From: an uncultured Chromatiaceae bacterium
GTDB lineage: Bacteria > Pseudomonadota > Gammaproteobacteria > Enterobacterales > Alteromonadaceae
Reading direction: 5' to 3'
DNA: 51,511 nt
Assembly (NCBI GenBank): GCA_937978655.1
Contig: CALJUX010000059.1
Span: 1-51,511, forward strand
The position numbers and the translations under genes were made by a program. Below the pieces are notes generated by a model, which saw only the letters and a program-made list of their open reading frames with translations, made no database searches and was not told where the DNA came from. Positions 1-8,933 of this stretch are shown one piece after another; the first letter of the stretch is position 1, and each line of letters opens with the position of its first letter.

Positions 1-392
1 TGATTCTGCAACGCAGGCACCAGCAGTTCCGCATGGTCTTTGTCGAGTGGTGCGGGCAGCCAGTCCGGCAGAGGGGTGGCAGCGGCCACATGCAGTTTGT
101 CCTCTTCCTGCAAGCGTTGGTTAATCCAAAGACGTTGCACGCCTTCAATGGTGTTGCCGAGCAGGCCGTCATCCAGCTGGCAAAAATCGACAATCTGTAC
201 TTGCGTAACCAGCGGGAAAACCCGTGCCGGGTGCTGCTGATGGACATAAGGATTCAACAGCGCACTGGCAAAAGGTCGTTGTTGCGCCTCCCGCACCAGC
301 CGCTGATAACGCGGTTCAAATACACGAAGTTCCATCCGGCCTTGTGGTAACACAATCTGACTGAGCGGAAATAAAGCGATAGTGGCTGACAT
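1..392 (-). CDS. LON substrate-binding domain protein, partial (C-terminus outside window)
   Basis: The minus strand is open from an ATG at 392 to the window edge, giving the first 130 residues or so of a protein starting MSATIALFPLSQIVLPQGRM. It continues with ELRVFEPRYQRLV and later LLGNTIEGVQRL. This is the layout of the N-terminal substrate-recognition domain of Lon protease occurring as a stand-alone protein, normally about 190 residues with no ATPase or protease domain. The family probably binds unfolded or degron-bearing proteins, but its role is not settled. It is divergent from the solute-binding gene at 486. The stop codon lies outside the window. Confidence 0.8.
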   Translation of the reverse strand, partial: MSATIALFPLSQIVLPQGRMELRVFEPRYQRLVREAQQRPFASALLNPYVHQQHPARVFPLVTQVQIVDFCQLDDGLLGNTIEGVQRLWINQRLQEEDKLHVAAATPLPDWLPAPLDKDHAELLVPALQN

Positions 393-485
393 CTGGATAC
401 ACTCTGAAACCTGCTGTCTGATCTTACGCCTGAACCATGCGTCTGGTTTTGTCTGCGCCGGCTGAAACTTGGCGGATTATTTGTT

Positions 486-1328
486 ATGTTGAAACCACAG
501 GCGTCAGTAGAGGTTTTGCCCGTCATGCCAGATTATGCTGTTTTACTTCGTCGCGGCCGATGTTTGCGGGCGCTCGCCCTGTTATTGGGTATTGCCGCTG
601 CGGCCGCACAGGCTGAAGGGATCCAGTCGCTGAATGTGTTGTCGCCACCGTTAAAAGCCGCGGTCAGTGATACCAACGCGGTGCCTTTTGCCATTTTTGC
701 CAGTGCCGGCCAGCTGTCAGGCGGTTTGGCAAAGGACCTGCTGGATTTAGTGGGGACTGATCTGCGCAGTCAGGTGATGTATCTGGATATTCCCCGGGCC
801 CGGCTGGAGCCATGGCTGGTCAGCGGTCAGGCCGAAGTGGGCTGCTTTTTGAATCCGCAATGGGTCAGTGAATCCAAGCGCTTTGACTGGACAGATACAC
901 TATTTTTCAGCCGCCAGCTGATCATCCGCCGCCGCGACAGTGCGCCAGTCCGACAGCTGGCTGACCTATATTACAAAAGGGTCGGGACCACTTTTGGTTT
1001 TGTCTATCCGGAGCTGCAGCAGGCCTTTGTTGAGCGGTTGATCACGCGGGATGATGCGCACTCATTGCAAAGTAATCTGCAGCGGCTTGCACAACAACGG
1101 CTGGACGCGGTCATGACCGTGGACCTGAGCTTTTTTTATCTGATGCAGCACCAGCAATTTGATGCTGATTTTGTTGCAGAGCCCATGTGGAGCGACGCGC
1201 CGGGCGTGTTTTGCGCGGTCAGCCAGCAATCACCGCGCCGTCAGGCGATTTTGCGCGCCTTCAGCCGGCTGAAAGCCGAAGGCGTGATTGACCGGCTGTT
1301 GCAAAAATACCAAGGCCCGGCCGGCTGA
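486..1328 (+). CDS. periplasmic solute-binding protein, family 3 (orphan)
   Basis: This 280-residue protein has a basic N-terminus (RRGRCLR), an Ala/Leu-rich hydrophobic segment and a likely signal peptidase site near AQA-EG, so it should be periplasmic. The mature part has the bilobed SBP_bac_3 pattern: an early PFAIFA segment, AKDLLDLV, then a second lobe around VGTTFGFVYPELQ and a final RLLQKYQGP helix. Such proteins bind amino acids or similar small ligands. No permease or ATPase gene is next to it, so it may act as a sensor or share a transporter. A second ATG at 525 would give a more typical short signal peptide; the upstream start has a weak GGCGGA Shine-Dalgarno. Confidence 0.8.
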   Translation: MLKPQASVEVLPVMPDYAVLLRRGRCLRALALLLGIAAAAAQAEGIQSLNVLSPPLKAAVSDTNAVPFAIFASAGQLSGGLAKDLLDLVGTDLRSQVMYLDIPRARLEPWLVSGQAEVGCFLNPQWVSESKRFDWTDTLFFSRQLIIRRRDSAPVRQLADLYYKRVGTTFGFVYPELQQAFVERLITRDDAHSLQSNLQRLAQQRLDAVMTVDLSFFYLMQHQQFDADFVAEPMWSDAPGVFCAVSQQSPRRQAILRAFSRLKAEGVIDRLLQKYQGPAG

Positions 1329-1334
1329 ACAGGC

Positions 1335-1763
1335 TCAGTGGCCGACTGGGTCGTCTTTCAGTTTGGGGATCTTCAGACCCAGTTCTTTGCCGCGGTCCCT
1401 GGCGTAGTAGGTGCAGCCATAAAACATCAGGCAGGCAAACAGCACTTCGGCCAGCGCCAGATAAAATGTCAGGCCCTGGCTGACCCACAAGTGGGTCAGG
1501 CCATGCACAAAATAGATCATCACGATAAAATTGGCCCAGGCAAAGGTATACGCCTTTCCTTGCCAGATCCCTTTAAGCGGCAACCATAACGGCCCCCACA
1601 ACAGTGCCAGCAACACACGCGGACTGCCCATTTCCGGTGGGGACAACCATAACACCCATAGCGGGATCAGGATAAATAACGCCAGGTAACCCAACTGGCC
1701 AATACGCAGTAAACGCCAGGTTGAGTCGGCCAGCGGTGCTTGTTGTGCAAATAACGGTTTCAT
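1335..1763 (-). CDS. DUF2069 inner-membrane protein
   Basis: This 142-residue protein has four hydrophobic segments: LGYLALFILIPLWVLWL, VLLALLWGPLWLPL, ANFIVMIYFVHGL and FYLALAEVLFACLMFYG. A charged cytoplasmic tail rich in Lys and Asp follows. Size and pattern fit the DUF2069 family of small membrane proteins of unknown function. The ATG at 1763 is chosen because it overlaps the wrbA stop codon in an ATGA arrangement, which implies translational coupling. A longer reading to 1811 would lie inside wrbA. It is the last gene of the bepA-yfgD-wrbA operon. Confidence 0.75.
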   Translation of the reverse strand: MKPLFAQQAPLADSTWRLLRIGQLGYLALFILIPLWVLWLSPPEMGSPRVLLALLWGPLWLPLKGIWQGKAYTFAWANFIVMIYFVHGLTHLWVSQGLTFYLALAEVLFACLMFYGCTYYARDRGKELGLKIPKLKDDPVGH

Positions 1764-2329
1764 TGTAATTTCCGGGCAAAACGCGCCAGGCGTTTGCCAA
1801 ATTCCAGACATAAAGTTGTTTCATGAGCGCTCAGCAGGCCTGAGCCCTGCGCTGTGCTGACATGGGTCGGGCCATAAGGCGTACCGCCACTTTGGGTTTG
1901 GTGTAATGCCGGGGCGTCATAAGGTTGCCCAAGCAGCACCATGCCGTGGTGTAACAGCGGCAGCATCATCCCAAGCAGATTCGCTTCCTGACCACCGTGC
2001 ATTGACGATGATGCAGTAAACACGCCGGCGGGTTTATCAATCAGCGCGCCTTGTAGCCATAAATCCGTGGTTTGTTCCCAGAAATATTTCATTTCTGCGC
2101 TCATCTGACCAAATCGGACCGGACTGCCAATAGCCATCGCATCGGCGTTTACCAGTTCGGCTTTGTCGACCACCGGATGAGCCTGTGCGATGTCAGATGG
2201 TGCCAGCGCGGCGACAGTCCGCACTAAGGCTTCTGCACCGGCGCTCTGGACACCGACCGCGATTTTTTCCGCCAGCATCTGGACCGAGCCGTGGCGCGAA
2301 TGATACAGGATCAGCACCCGTGCAGCCAT
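1760..2329 (-). CDS. wrbA: WrbA-type flavodoxin-like NAD(P)H:quinone oxidoreductase
   Basis: This 189-residue flavoprotein begins MAARVLILYHSRHGSVQ. The SRHGS loop after the first beta strand is the FMN phosphate-binding loop of flavodoxins. Further family signatures are AIGSPVRFGQMSAEMKYFWEQT, GVFTASSSMHGGQEAN and GGTPYGPTHV. WrbA proteins reduce quinones by two electrons with NAD(P)H, avoiding semiquinone radicals and protecting against oxidative stress in the cytoplasm. Its ATG shares one base with the stop of the upstream yfgD gene (TGATG), and its own stop overlaps the next start, so three genes are coupled. Confidence 0.92.
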   Translation of the reverse strand: MAARVLILYHSRHGSVQMLAEKIAVGVQSAGAEALVRTVAALAPSDIAQAHPVVDKAELVNADAMAIGSPVRFGQMSAEMKYFWEQTTDLWLQGALIDKPAGVFTASSSMHGGQEANLLGMMLPLLHHGMVLLGQPYDAPALHQTQSGGTPYGPTHVSTAQGSGLLSAHETTLCLEFGKRLARFARKLQ

Positions 2330-2673
2330 CAGAGCAGATCCTGCAGTTGCACCGGTGGCCGTGCGATCACGGCTTTATCTGGCCATTCGATGATTGGGCG
2401 TTCAATGAGTTTGGGCGTTTGTACCATCGCAGCAATCAATGCCGCTTCACTGAGCGACGGGTCATCCAGCCCAAGTGCGCTACATTCCGCTTCTTTACTG
2501 CGCAGCAACTGGCGGGCACTGTAGCCGAGTTTTTGCAGCAACAGCGCCAGTGTTGCCGCGTCTGGCGGCGTGTCGAGGTAATGGATAACTTCAACCGCCA
2601 GTCCGCGTTCGTTCAGCAGAGCCAGCGCTTCGCGGCTTTTTGAACAGCGGTTGTTATGATAAATCTTCAGCAT
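2329..2673 (-). CDS. yfgD: ArsC-family thioredoxin-fold protein (YfgD-like; possible glutaredoxin-coupled arsenate reductase)
   Basis: This 114-residue protein begins MLKIYHNNRCSKSREAL. Cys10 in the NNRCSKSR motif is the catalytic thiol of ArsC-type glutaredoxin-dependent arsenate reductases, and KLIERPIIE is the conserved Arg-Pro region near the active site. In E. coli the homologue YfgD also lies directly next to bepA. No arsR, arsB or acr3 gene is present, so arsenate detoxification is only one possibility and a housekeeping thiol role is as likely. It follows bepA by 7 bp and is coupled to wrbA. Confidence 0.88.
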   Translation of the reverse strand: MLKIYHNNRCSKSREALALLNERGLAVEVIHYLDTPPDAATLALLLQKLGYSARQLLRSKEAECSALGLDDPSLSEAALIAAMVQTPKLIERPIIEWPDKAVIARPPVQLQDLL

Positions 2674-2680
2674 CAGGGAC

Positions 2681-4123
2681 TCAGTTTAATTGTTTCAGGC
2701 GGCTGAATTCGGCCTGCCATTGTTTTTTCTTTGCTTCCAGCCTGCGGCTTTCCAGTTTGTCGGATTCAGCCAGCTGATTCAGCGCTTCATTGATGTCGTC
2801 AATCGCTTTGGGATAGATCGCCAGCTGATAATACAGATCCGCGCGGGACTCGAAATATTTTGACATATCTTTCAATGATTTATACACATCAATCAGCATT
2901 TCATACGCAAGATAGGTATCTGGCTTGAAATACAGCAGGTTTTTCAGCAGATGCAGTGCCAGCCGCTCTGATTTGGCCGCCATTGCCGCATTGGCGTAGT
3001 TCAGCGTGATCACCTGATTATTCGGCCGCAGTAAATATTCCTGCTCCAGCATCTGCAGCGCTTTGCCGGTTTGTTTGGTCTGGATATAAACGTCCGTGAT
3101 TGCGTCGATATAAAACAGATTCTTGTCATCATGCGCCCGCAGTTTCAGCAGGATTTGTTCAGCTGCGCCGGCGTCGCCGTTGTCAAACAACGCTAGCGCC
3201 AGGCCATATTGATTGGCCTTGGTATTGCCGCCGGGCGTGGCTACTTTTTTCTGGAAATAGGCCAGGGCATCTTTGCCTTTGAGCTGATATCGCGCCCAGA
3301 CCCGCGCTTTGGCCAGGGCAAAATCACTGCTGTCCGGTACAAAACGCCGGTCAAACTGCTCAGCGCGGACCCTTGAATCGCTGATGCGCGCCTGCGACAG
3401 CGGGTGTGTGTATAAAAAAGCCAGCTGCGTGTTGCTAAAACGGGTTTTTTCACTGAGCTTATTAAAAAACTCCGGCATGGCGTAGGGGTCGTAGCCGCCT
3501 TTAGCCAACAGCTGGATGCCGATGCGGTCTGCTTCCTGCTCGTTGCTGCGGGTGAAGTTAATGGCCTGTTGCGCCGCCACGCCCTGAGTCGCCATTAACC
3601 CCGCCATGCCCGCTTCGGGATTGGCGATAGTCAGCAAAATCGACCCCAACAGCGATGCCATCGTCAATGGCGCATTTTGCGATTTTGCTTCAACGGCCCG
3701 GGCGATATGACGCTGTGTCACGTGGACTATTTCGTGCGAGATCACCGAGGCGAATTCGCTTTCGCTGTCAGCAACAGCCAGCGTGCCTGTATTGGATACT
3801 ATATTGCCACCCAGCATGGCAAAGGCGTTAATATCGGGGCTGTTGACCCAGGAAAAGCTGAACGGAAAGCGTACACTGTCGGCTTTGGCAACCAGGCCTT
3901 GCCCCAGGGTATGCAGATATTCATCCAGCAGTGGATCGTTGACCATCGGCAACTGAGCGCGGGTCTGGCGTAACATCATATCGCCGATCAGTTTTTCTTT
4001 GTCTGGCGACAGACTGGAGAAAGCATTAGTGCCCAAATCTGGCAACGCGGTGGAACTGACCGCGGTCGCGGCGATGGGCCATGCAAGTACGGAACAAAAC
4101 GCGATTTTCAGGAGATACGTCAT
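2681..4123 (-). CDS. bepA: BepA, M48 zinc metalloprotease/chaperone for outer-membrane proteins
   Basis: This 480-residue periplasmic protein has a signal peptide ending near AVSSTA. The M48 protease domain carries HEIVH at residues 130-134 (two zinc ligands plus the catalytic Glu) and a downstream NEQEADRIG helix supplying the third ligand. The C-terminal half is a TPR-like helical array, for example ALQMLEQEYLLRPNN. BepA degrades stalled LptD and assists outer-membrane protein assembly with the BAM complex. Length matches E. coli BepA (487). Neighbours yfgD and divergent perM repeat the E. coli order. Its start codon immediately follows the stop of the preceding unknown gene. Confidence 0.95.
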   Translation of the reverse strand: MTYLLKIAFCSVLAWPIAATAVSSTALPDLGTNAFSSLSPDKEKLIGDMMLRQTRAQLPMVNDPLLDEYLHTLGQGLVAKADSVRFPFSFSWVNSPDINAFAMLGGNIVSNTGTLAVADSESEFASVISHEIVHVTQRHIARAVEAKSQNAPLTMASLLGSILLTIANPEAGMAGLMATQGVAAQQAINFTRSNEQEADRIGIQLLAKGGYDPYAMPEFFNKLSEKTRFSNTQLAFLYTHPLSQARISDSRVRAEQFDRRFVPDSSDFALAKARVWARYQLKGKDALAYFQKKVATPGGNTKANQYGLALALFDNGDAGAAEQILLKLRAHDDKNLFYIDAITDVYIQTKQTGKALQMLEQEYLLRPNNQVITLNYANAAMAAKSERLALHLLKNLLYFKPDTYLAYEMLIDVYKSLKDMSKYFESRADLYYQLAIYPKAIDDINEALNQLAESDKLESRRLEAKKKQWQAEFSRLKQLN

Positions 4124-4795
4124 CTACTTCTTCTGCTCACCTTGTATACCGGATCTCAGTCCCTGCAACTGCAATGCGTCGGCATCCGCCTGACCCAGAC
4201 GTTTTTCCTGGGCTTCAAAAAAGGCCTTGATGGTCATGCCTTCGACTTTGGTCACTTGCAGATGCTGTTGCATGAACTGAATAACTTTGTGCACTGTTTT
4301 ATGCGCATGCAGGATCAAGGCAAAATCTGCATCGTCGCCGTGTTCAAAATAGTATCCGATAAATTTATGTAACTGATTGACCCGCAATAACAAACGCATC
4401 GAAACGGGGTCCCACAGATTGAACTCCATCAGCCGGTTGCCTTTGACATACTGGTCAATCTCCTGGTCTTTGGCATATGGGATGGCGTGAAGTTCAAAGC
4501 CGCGTTCAGAAAAAACCTGATACAACGCAATCCGCGGTTTGTTGTCGCAGTGGATCTCATTGTTGTCGTCGATATAACCGCCGAGTAACTGCAGATTCCA
4601 GTTGCGCTTATCAATGATTTTTTTCACCGCCGTATCAAAACCGTGAGTCAGCATCCCTTCGGACTCGCCGAGCGACTGCGACACCATGTGGTAAAACGGC
4701 GGTAACTCGCCCCAGTTGATTTGTTTTTTGTACCAGTTGATGTCTTTGAGTGACGGATTCGCCGGTAGTTTGTGTCTGTTGTCGCTTGGAGACAT
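4124..4795 (-). CDS. conserved hypothetical protein upstream of bepA
   Basis: I do not recognise this 223-residue protein. It has no signal peptide or membrane segment and is rich in aromatic and charged residues, with segments such as LKDINWYKKQINWGELPPFYH, a His-rich region (ILHAHKTVHKVIQFMQQHLQV) and a polar Gln-rich tail. It is likely cytosolic. The start at 4795 is preferred over one at 4858 because a GAGGAAA Shine-Dalgarno sits six bases upstream of it. Its stop abuts the bepA start with no gap, so it heads the bepA operon and may be co-regulated with envelope quality control. No function is assigned. Confidence 0.7.
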   Translation of the reverse strand: MSPSDNRHKLPANPSLKDINWYKKQINWGELPPFYHMVSQSLGESEGMLTHGFDTAVKKIIDKRNWNLQLLGGYIDDNNEIHCDNKPRIALYQVFSERGFELHAIPYAKDQEIDQYVKGNRLMEFNLWDPVSMRLLLRVNQLHKFIGYYFEHGDDADFALILHAHKTVHKVIQFMQQHLQVTKVEGMTIKAFFEAQEKRLGQADADALQLQGLRSGIQGEQKK

Positions 4796-5051
4796 AGCGG
4801 TTTCCTCAATTCCGGTCGGTTTTGGCTGGTGTGTGCTGTGGGATTTCTTTGCGCACATCCGCCATCCACGCCGGCAAAAGCCTGAGTTTTGTCATAGAGT
4901 TAAAATGTATCACAACTTATCCGGCTGTTGACCCTCCGCCTGAAGATTTGCCGCAGATTGACCGGCAATTTCGCCGTAAAGCCGGGAACGCTGCGCCGGC
5001 GACCTGCTGCATCATCAACTGACGGTGGCTGGCCCAATTCAGGAGCGCCGT

Positions 5052-6098
5052 ATGGCTGATCCGTTCCGCGTCTGGTGCCGTGTCTTTGCGCACTACCCAC
5101 AGCAGCTGTGGCTGGCGTTTTATCTGAGCTTAGTCCTGCTGTGCACGCTCTGGCTTGGTGAAATCTTATTGCCGTTATGGCTGGCGCTGATTGGTGCCTA
5201 CCTGCTGGAACGTCCGGTGCAATGGCTGGAAAGTGCCGGACTGGCCCGCAGCGGCGCAGTGGCGCTTTGCATGACGGGGGTGGGATTGCTGCTGTGGTGG
5301 TTTATCGCCACTTTGTCACCGTTGTTGTGGCATGAGGGCCAAGCTTTTCTCAGTGCCTTGCCGGATCTTGCGGTAAACGGACAACAATACCTGGACCGGC
5401 TCTGGTCGGCGCAAAATCATTGGATCAGTGATCGGCAGCTGATGTTGTTGCTGCAGCGCCTTGAAGCGCAAAGTCTGAATTTTCTCAATACACTGCTGGC
5501 ATCCTCGCTCGACGGTGTGGCCGGGGTGTTTTATTTGCTGGTGTATCTGGTGTTGTTACCGATGATGGTCTTTTTTCTGCTCAAAGATAAAGTGCGCCTG
5601 ATCGCATCGCTGCAACCGCTGTTACCGGGCAGCGGACCTTTATTGCGTTCAGCCTGGCAGGAGCTGGACCATCAGCTGCTGGGCTACCTGCAAGGCAAGC
5701 TGCTGGAGCTGGTATTGCTGGCGTTGGCCTGCTTTGTGCTTTTTAGTGCCTTTGCATTGCCTTATGCATTGTTGCTGGCGATCCTGGTTGGACTGTCAGT
5801 ATTTATTCCATATCTTGGTATTGCCGTGGTGACCGTCCCGGTGCTGCTGGTGGTGCTCAGTACCTGGGGCGTGAGCAGCAGCAGTGGCTGGCTGCTGGCG
5901 ATTTATCTGCTGCTGCAAGTGGCGGATGCTTATGTGCTGGTGCCGCTGTTATTTAGCCGGCTGGTGGATATCAATCCGTTTTATATCATGCTGGCGGTGT
6001 TGATATTTGGCGGTTTGTTTGGTTTTTGGGGCGTGGTGTTTGCTATTCCGCTGGTATCACTGCTGAGGGTGCTTGGTCATATTTTTGTGCCCGGATAG
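5052..6098 (+). CDS. perM: PerM, AI-2E family inner-membrane transporter
   Basis: This 348-residue polytopic protein has a pair of N-terminal membrane segments (LSLVLLCTLWLGEILLPLWL), another pair near residues 75-100, and a C-terminal hydrophobic block. The latter includes GLSVFIPYLGIAVVTVPVL and NPFYIMLAVLIFGGLFGFWG, which are signatures of the AI-2E/UPF0118 family. The E. coli member PerM (YfgO) is also divergent from bepA; its substrate is uncertain. The ATG at 5052 follows AGGAG at a spacing of about 7, so it is preferred over an in-frame GTG at 5025. The last 56 bp overlap the convergent gene ending at 6043. Confidence 0.9.
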   Translation: MADPFRVWCRVFAHYPQQLWLAFYLSLVLLCTLWLGEILLPLWLALIGAYLLERPVQWLESAGLARSGAVALCMTGVGLLLWWFIATLSPLLWHEGQAFLSALPDLAVNGQQYLDRLWSAQNHWISDRQLMLLLQRLEAQSLNFLNTLLASSLDGVAGVFYLLVYLVLLPMMVFFLLKDKVRLIASLQPLLPGSGPLLRSAWQELDHQLLGYLQGKLLELVLLALACFVLFSAFALPYALLLAILVGLSVFIPYLGIAVVTVPVLLVVLSTWGVSSSSGWLLAIYLLLQVADAYVLVPLLFSRLVDINPFYIMLAVLIFGGLFGFWGVVFAIPLVSLLRVLGHIFVPG

Positions 6099-6873
6099 CC
6101 GGCAAATGGTATTTTTGCCACAGCAGGTGGAACATGCCGGCGCGGTATTGTTGTTCCAGCAGCTGTTCCAGTTTTGGCGCAATTTGAAAATTCGGTGACT
6201 TACGGGAAAAGGCCAGGTAACCCCGGATGTTCTGACTGACATGGTAAGGCTGACGTTTTAAATCAGATTTTTTCAGGCCGGCGGTGGTAAAGGAGCCATC
6301 GGCAGTTTGTTCGACGGTAATGGCATAGTCGGCGCGACCTTTATACACCAGCTCCAGTGACGTGGCTTCAGAATTCACCGCGATTTTTTCAAAGTCGCCA
6401 GCGCGGTCAAACTCCGGAAAATACACGGCGTCGCGCATGACGGCGACAGTGCTGCCTTTGAGATCCTGCACTGTATGGATGGGACGTTGTTGTTGATGAC
6501 GGCTGTAGAACACAAAAGACGAGACAAAATTCATCATCGCCGGCTGGACAAAATGCAGGTACTGTTCCCGTGCTGTGGTTTTAATCAGGCCGGCAATAAT
6601 ATCCACGTCGCCTTGCTCGGCCAGTTTCAGGCAACGCGGAAACGGACAAGTGACCACTTCGATACGTAATCCGAGCTGTCGGGCGGCAGGCTTTAACAGA
6701 TCCAGTGACAGGCCGTGCGGCTCGACACCATCCTCAGTGAAATAATACGGCGGGCTGTGATACATCGCCAGTTTCAGCACCGGCAGATCGGCACGCAGCG
6801 GGGGCTGGGCGTTCAGCGGCAGAGCCAGCAGCAACAGTGCGGCAGACAGCAATTTGAGTAATACAGTGGGCAT
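6043..6873 (-). CDS. periplasmic solute-binding protein, family 3 (orphan)
   Basis: This 276-residue protein has a signal peptide (LLKLLSAALLLLALPLNAQ). The mature sequence follows the SBP_bac_3 pattern: LKLAMYHSPPYYFTEDG, then LSLDLLKPAARQLGLRIEV, GDVDIIAGLIKTTAREQ, a hinge and a second lobe (DLKGSTVAVMRDAVYFPEF). It probably binds a small polar ligand. There is no permease or ATPase nearby. It shares strand with the TonB receptor upstream at a 72-bp gap, so it could belong to that transcript. The ATG at 6873 follows AGG by 5 bases. Its 3' end overlaps perM in the opposite direction. Confidence 0.82.
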   Translation of the reverse strand: MPTVLLKLLSAALLLLALPLNAQPPLRADLPVLKLAMYHSPPYYFTEDGVEPHGLSLDLLKPAARQLGLRIEVVTCPFPRCLKLAEQGDVDIIAGLIKTTAREQYLHFVQPAMMNFVSSFVFYSRHQQQRPIHTVQDLKGSTVAVMRDAVYFPEFDRAGDFEKIAVNSEATSLELVYKGRADYAITVEQTADGSFTTAGLKKSDLKRQPYHVSQNIRGYLAFSRKSPNFQIAPKLEQLLEQQYRAGMFHLLWQKYHLPAIRAQKYDQAPSAVIPAE

Positions 6874-6945
6874 ACACACCTGACTTCAATAGGGGCCGCC
6901 GACTGTGTCTTGATCCTTGCGGAGATTTCCTGATGAACAACGCGC

Positions 6946-8928
6946 TCAGAATACCTGAAATCTGAACTGCAATCCAGCGCTGAGTTGGCGTGGCATGCCG
7001 GGCTCCAGACTGCGGCCTGATGCCTGATTCACCACCACAGCACCGATATAACGCTGGTCGGTCAGGTTCTGCGCACTGAGTTGCAGACGCCAGTCCAGTG
7101 GGTCGTGCCCGCCTTGCCAGCCGGCCTCAACATCGGTCAGACCGTAGCCGGGGGCTGTCAGCTGATGCTGCTCGTCTGCAGCAACCTGACTGAGCCGGCG
7201 ATAACGCAGCGCACCATACCAGCCGCGGTCATTGAGGTAACTGAGTTGCAGTTGTTGCTGCTGCGCCGCGACGCCAGGCAGTTGCCGGCCCGCCAGATCG
7301 CCGCTGGCGACGGCATCCAGCCAGGTCAGGCTGTAGTCGAGCTGCCAGGACTGGCCAAGCTGTTGTTGCAGGCTGAATTCGGCGCCCTGACGGCGGGTGC
7401 CGGCGGCATTTTTAAACACAGTGCGGCCACCGCTGCTGCTGTCGACCACCAGTTCCCGTTCGCTGGTCAGGTAAAACAGATCAAGCTGTGCCTGACTGCG
7501 GCCCGGCGCAAATAACTGGTGTTGCCACTTCAGGCCGCTGTCCCACTGCCGGTTTTGTGCGCTTTGTAATGCCAGATTCAGACCGCTTTGTGTGCGCTGA
7601 TACGCCATCTCGGTCAGGGTCGGGCTTTCAAAACCACGGCCGCTGGCTGCATGCCAGGACCAGTGCGCATCAATTGCATAACGAAAGCCCAGGGCGTGGG
7701 TCCGGCCGCGATCTGATTTTTCGCCGCTGTCATCCGGATTGCCGGCGACGATAAAATGGTCGTTGCTGGTAAACTGCAGCCAGGCGAGCCGGCCACCGCC
7801 ATACAACGTCAGGTCGTCACTGACGTCATAACTCAGCCGCAGGGCAACATCGCGGCTGCGGCTGGTACTGGTGTCATCGCGGCGCAGCGCACCTTGTCGG
7901 CCAAACTGATTGACATACCCCAGCCGGTCGTCACGGCTTTGTTCGTGGCTTAGTGTCCATTGCCAGGACAGACGCTGCCACTGCTGCTGCTGTTGCCATT
8001 GCAGACTGAACATCTCGCGGGTCAGATCCACCACACCACCGGCACTGGTGATAGCCTCGCCGGTCTGGGTCAGAAACTGGGTGATGTGACGGGAGGTCAG
8101 TGCGCTGCTGAGCTGCCAGCTGCGGCTTTGCAGGCTGAGGCCGGCCTGACGTTGTGTTGTGCTTTTGTGGCTGTCAAAGCGGGTCGCCAGCGTGGAGGTC
8201 TGCCCGGGGTTTTGTTGCCATTCAATTAGCGTTAACGCACCAGGGTCGTCCAGGCGCGGGTCGCGGCTCCAGTCGACACGGGCATGCAATGTCAGGTTAT
8301 CATTGAGCGCAAATTGTTGTTTCCACAATGCTTGTTGTCGGCTCGCGCGGTTGTGCGGGCGAAAACCCTGGTGTTCTGACTGCTGCAACATCACAGTGCC
8401 AAAACTGCTGTCCGCGCGCAGGCTTTGCTGGCGATGGTCGGCGCTTTGTTGTTGCGAAAACTCCAGGAAGCCCGGCTCGGCCGGTTGACTGTGCCAGGCC
8501 ACCACCGCGCCGGCGGCATTACCATATAAGGCGGCAAAAGGTCCTTTGAGCACTTCGACACTGGCGAGATCGCCGGCAAGCAGTGCGCTCGGTTGGGTCT
8601 GACCATCAGGGGTGGTCAGTGGAATGCCGTCCAGCATCATGCGCACCCCACGCACGCCAAAACTGCTGCGGCTGCCAAAACCACGCACGCTGAGCCGGCT
8701 GTCCTGTGCCATATTGGTGCGGACATCGGCCTGCAGTCCGGTCATGCCCTGCAATAACGCCAGCGCATCCGGTGTTTTCATGCCCGCGTCAAACTGACGG
8801 ACACTGAGCGCAGCCGGCGTGGCCAGCCAGCTGACCGGCAACGGACCGGCGCGGACGCTCAGATGCTCCGGCGGGTCAGTGGCAGTCGTTGTCAGCACCG
8901 CCCCCGTCAGTGGTAACCACCACAGCAC
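6946..8928 (-). CDS. pqqU: TonB-dependent outer-membrane receptor resembling PqqU/YncD (PQQ uptake)
   Basis: This 660-residue protein has a short signal-like N-terminus, a plug domain (RLSVRGFGSRSSFGVRG, MMLDGIPLTTPDGQTQ, VEVLKGPFAALYGNAAG) and a beta-barrel ending in a terminal Phe. From memory, E. coli PqqU (YncD) shares SIRGFGSRSTYGIRG, DGIPATMPDGQ, VLRGPFSALYGNASG and EIVVDSSSGGRTTYKNAG. This protein has ELVVDSSSGGRTVFKNAAG at the matching place. PqqU imports pyrroloquinoline quinone. The gene lies 5 bp after a PQQ-dependent sugar dehydrogenase, which supports the same role here. The start is GTG with a poor Shine-Dalgarno, suggesting coupled translation. I see no clear TonB box. Confidence 0.85.
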   Translation of the reverse strand: MLWWLPLTGAVLTTTATDPPEHLSVRAGPLPVSWLATPAALSVRQFDAGMKTPDALALLQGMTGLQADVRTNMAQDSRLSVRGFGSRSSFGVRGVRMMLDGIPLTTPDGQTQPSALLAGDLASVEVLKGPFAALYGNAAGAVVAWHSQPAEPGFLEFSQQQSADHRQQSLRADSSFGTVMLQQSEHQGFRPHNRASRQQALWKQQFALNDNLTLHARVDWSRDPRLDDPGALTLIEWQQNPGQTSTLATRFDSHKSTTQRQAGLSLQSRSWQLSSALTSRHITQFLTQTGEAITSAGGVVDLTREMFSLQWQQQQQWQRLSWQWTLSHEQSRDDRLGYVNQFGRQGALRRDDTSTSRSRDVALRLSYDVSDDLTLYGGGRLAWLQFTSNDHFIVAGNPDDSGEKSDRGRTHALGFRYAIDAHWSWHAASGRGFESPTLTEMAYQRTQSGLNLALQSAQNRQWDSGLKWQHQLFAPGRSQAQLDLFYLTSERELVVDSSSGGRTVFKNAAGTRRQGAEFSLQQQLGQSWQLDYSLTWLDAVASGDLAGRQLPGVAAQQQQLQLSYLNDRGWYGALRYRRLSQVAADEQHQLTAPGYGLTDVEAGWQGGHDPLDWRLQLSAQNLTDQRYIGAVVVNQASGRSLEPGMPRQLSAGLQFRFQVF

Positions 8929-8933
8929 CTTGC

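Noticed and set aside
33..350. Plus-strand open frame at the left edge
   Set aside because: The minus strand encodes a recognisable LON domain across the same bases.
2329..2673. Arsenic resistance operon
   Set aside because: An ArsC-family gene alone, without arsR, arsB or acr3, and in the conserved bepA context, does not support an ars operon.
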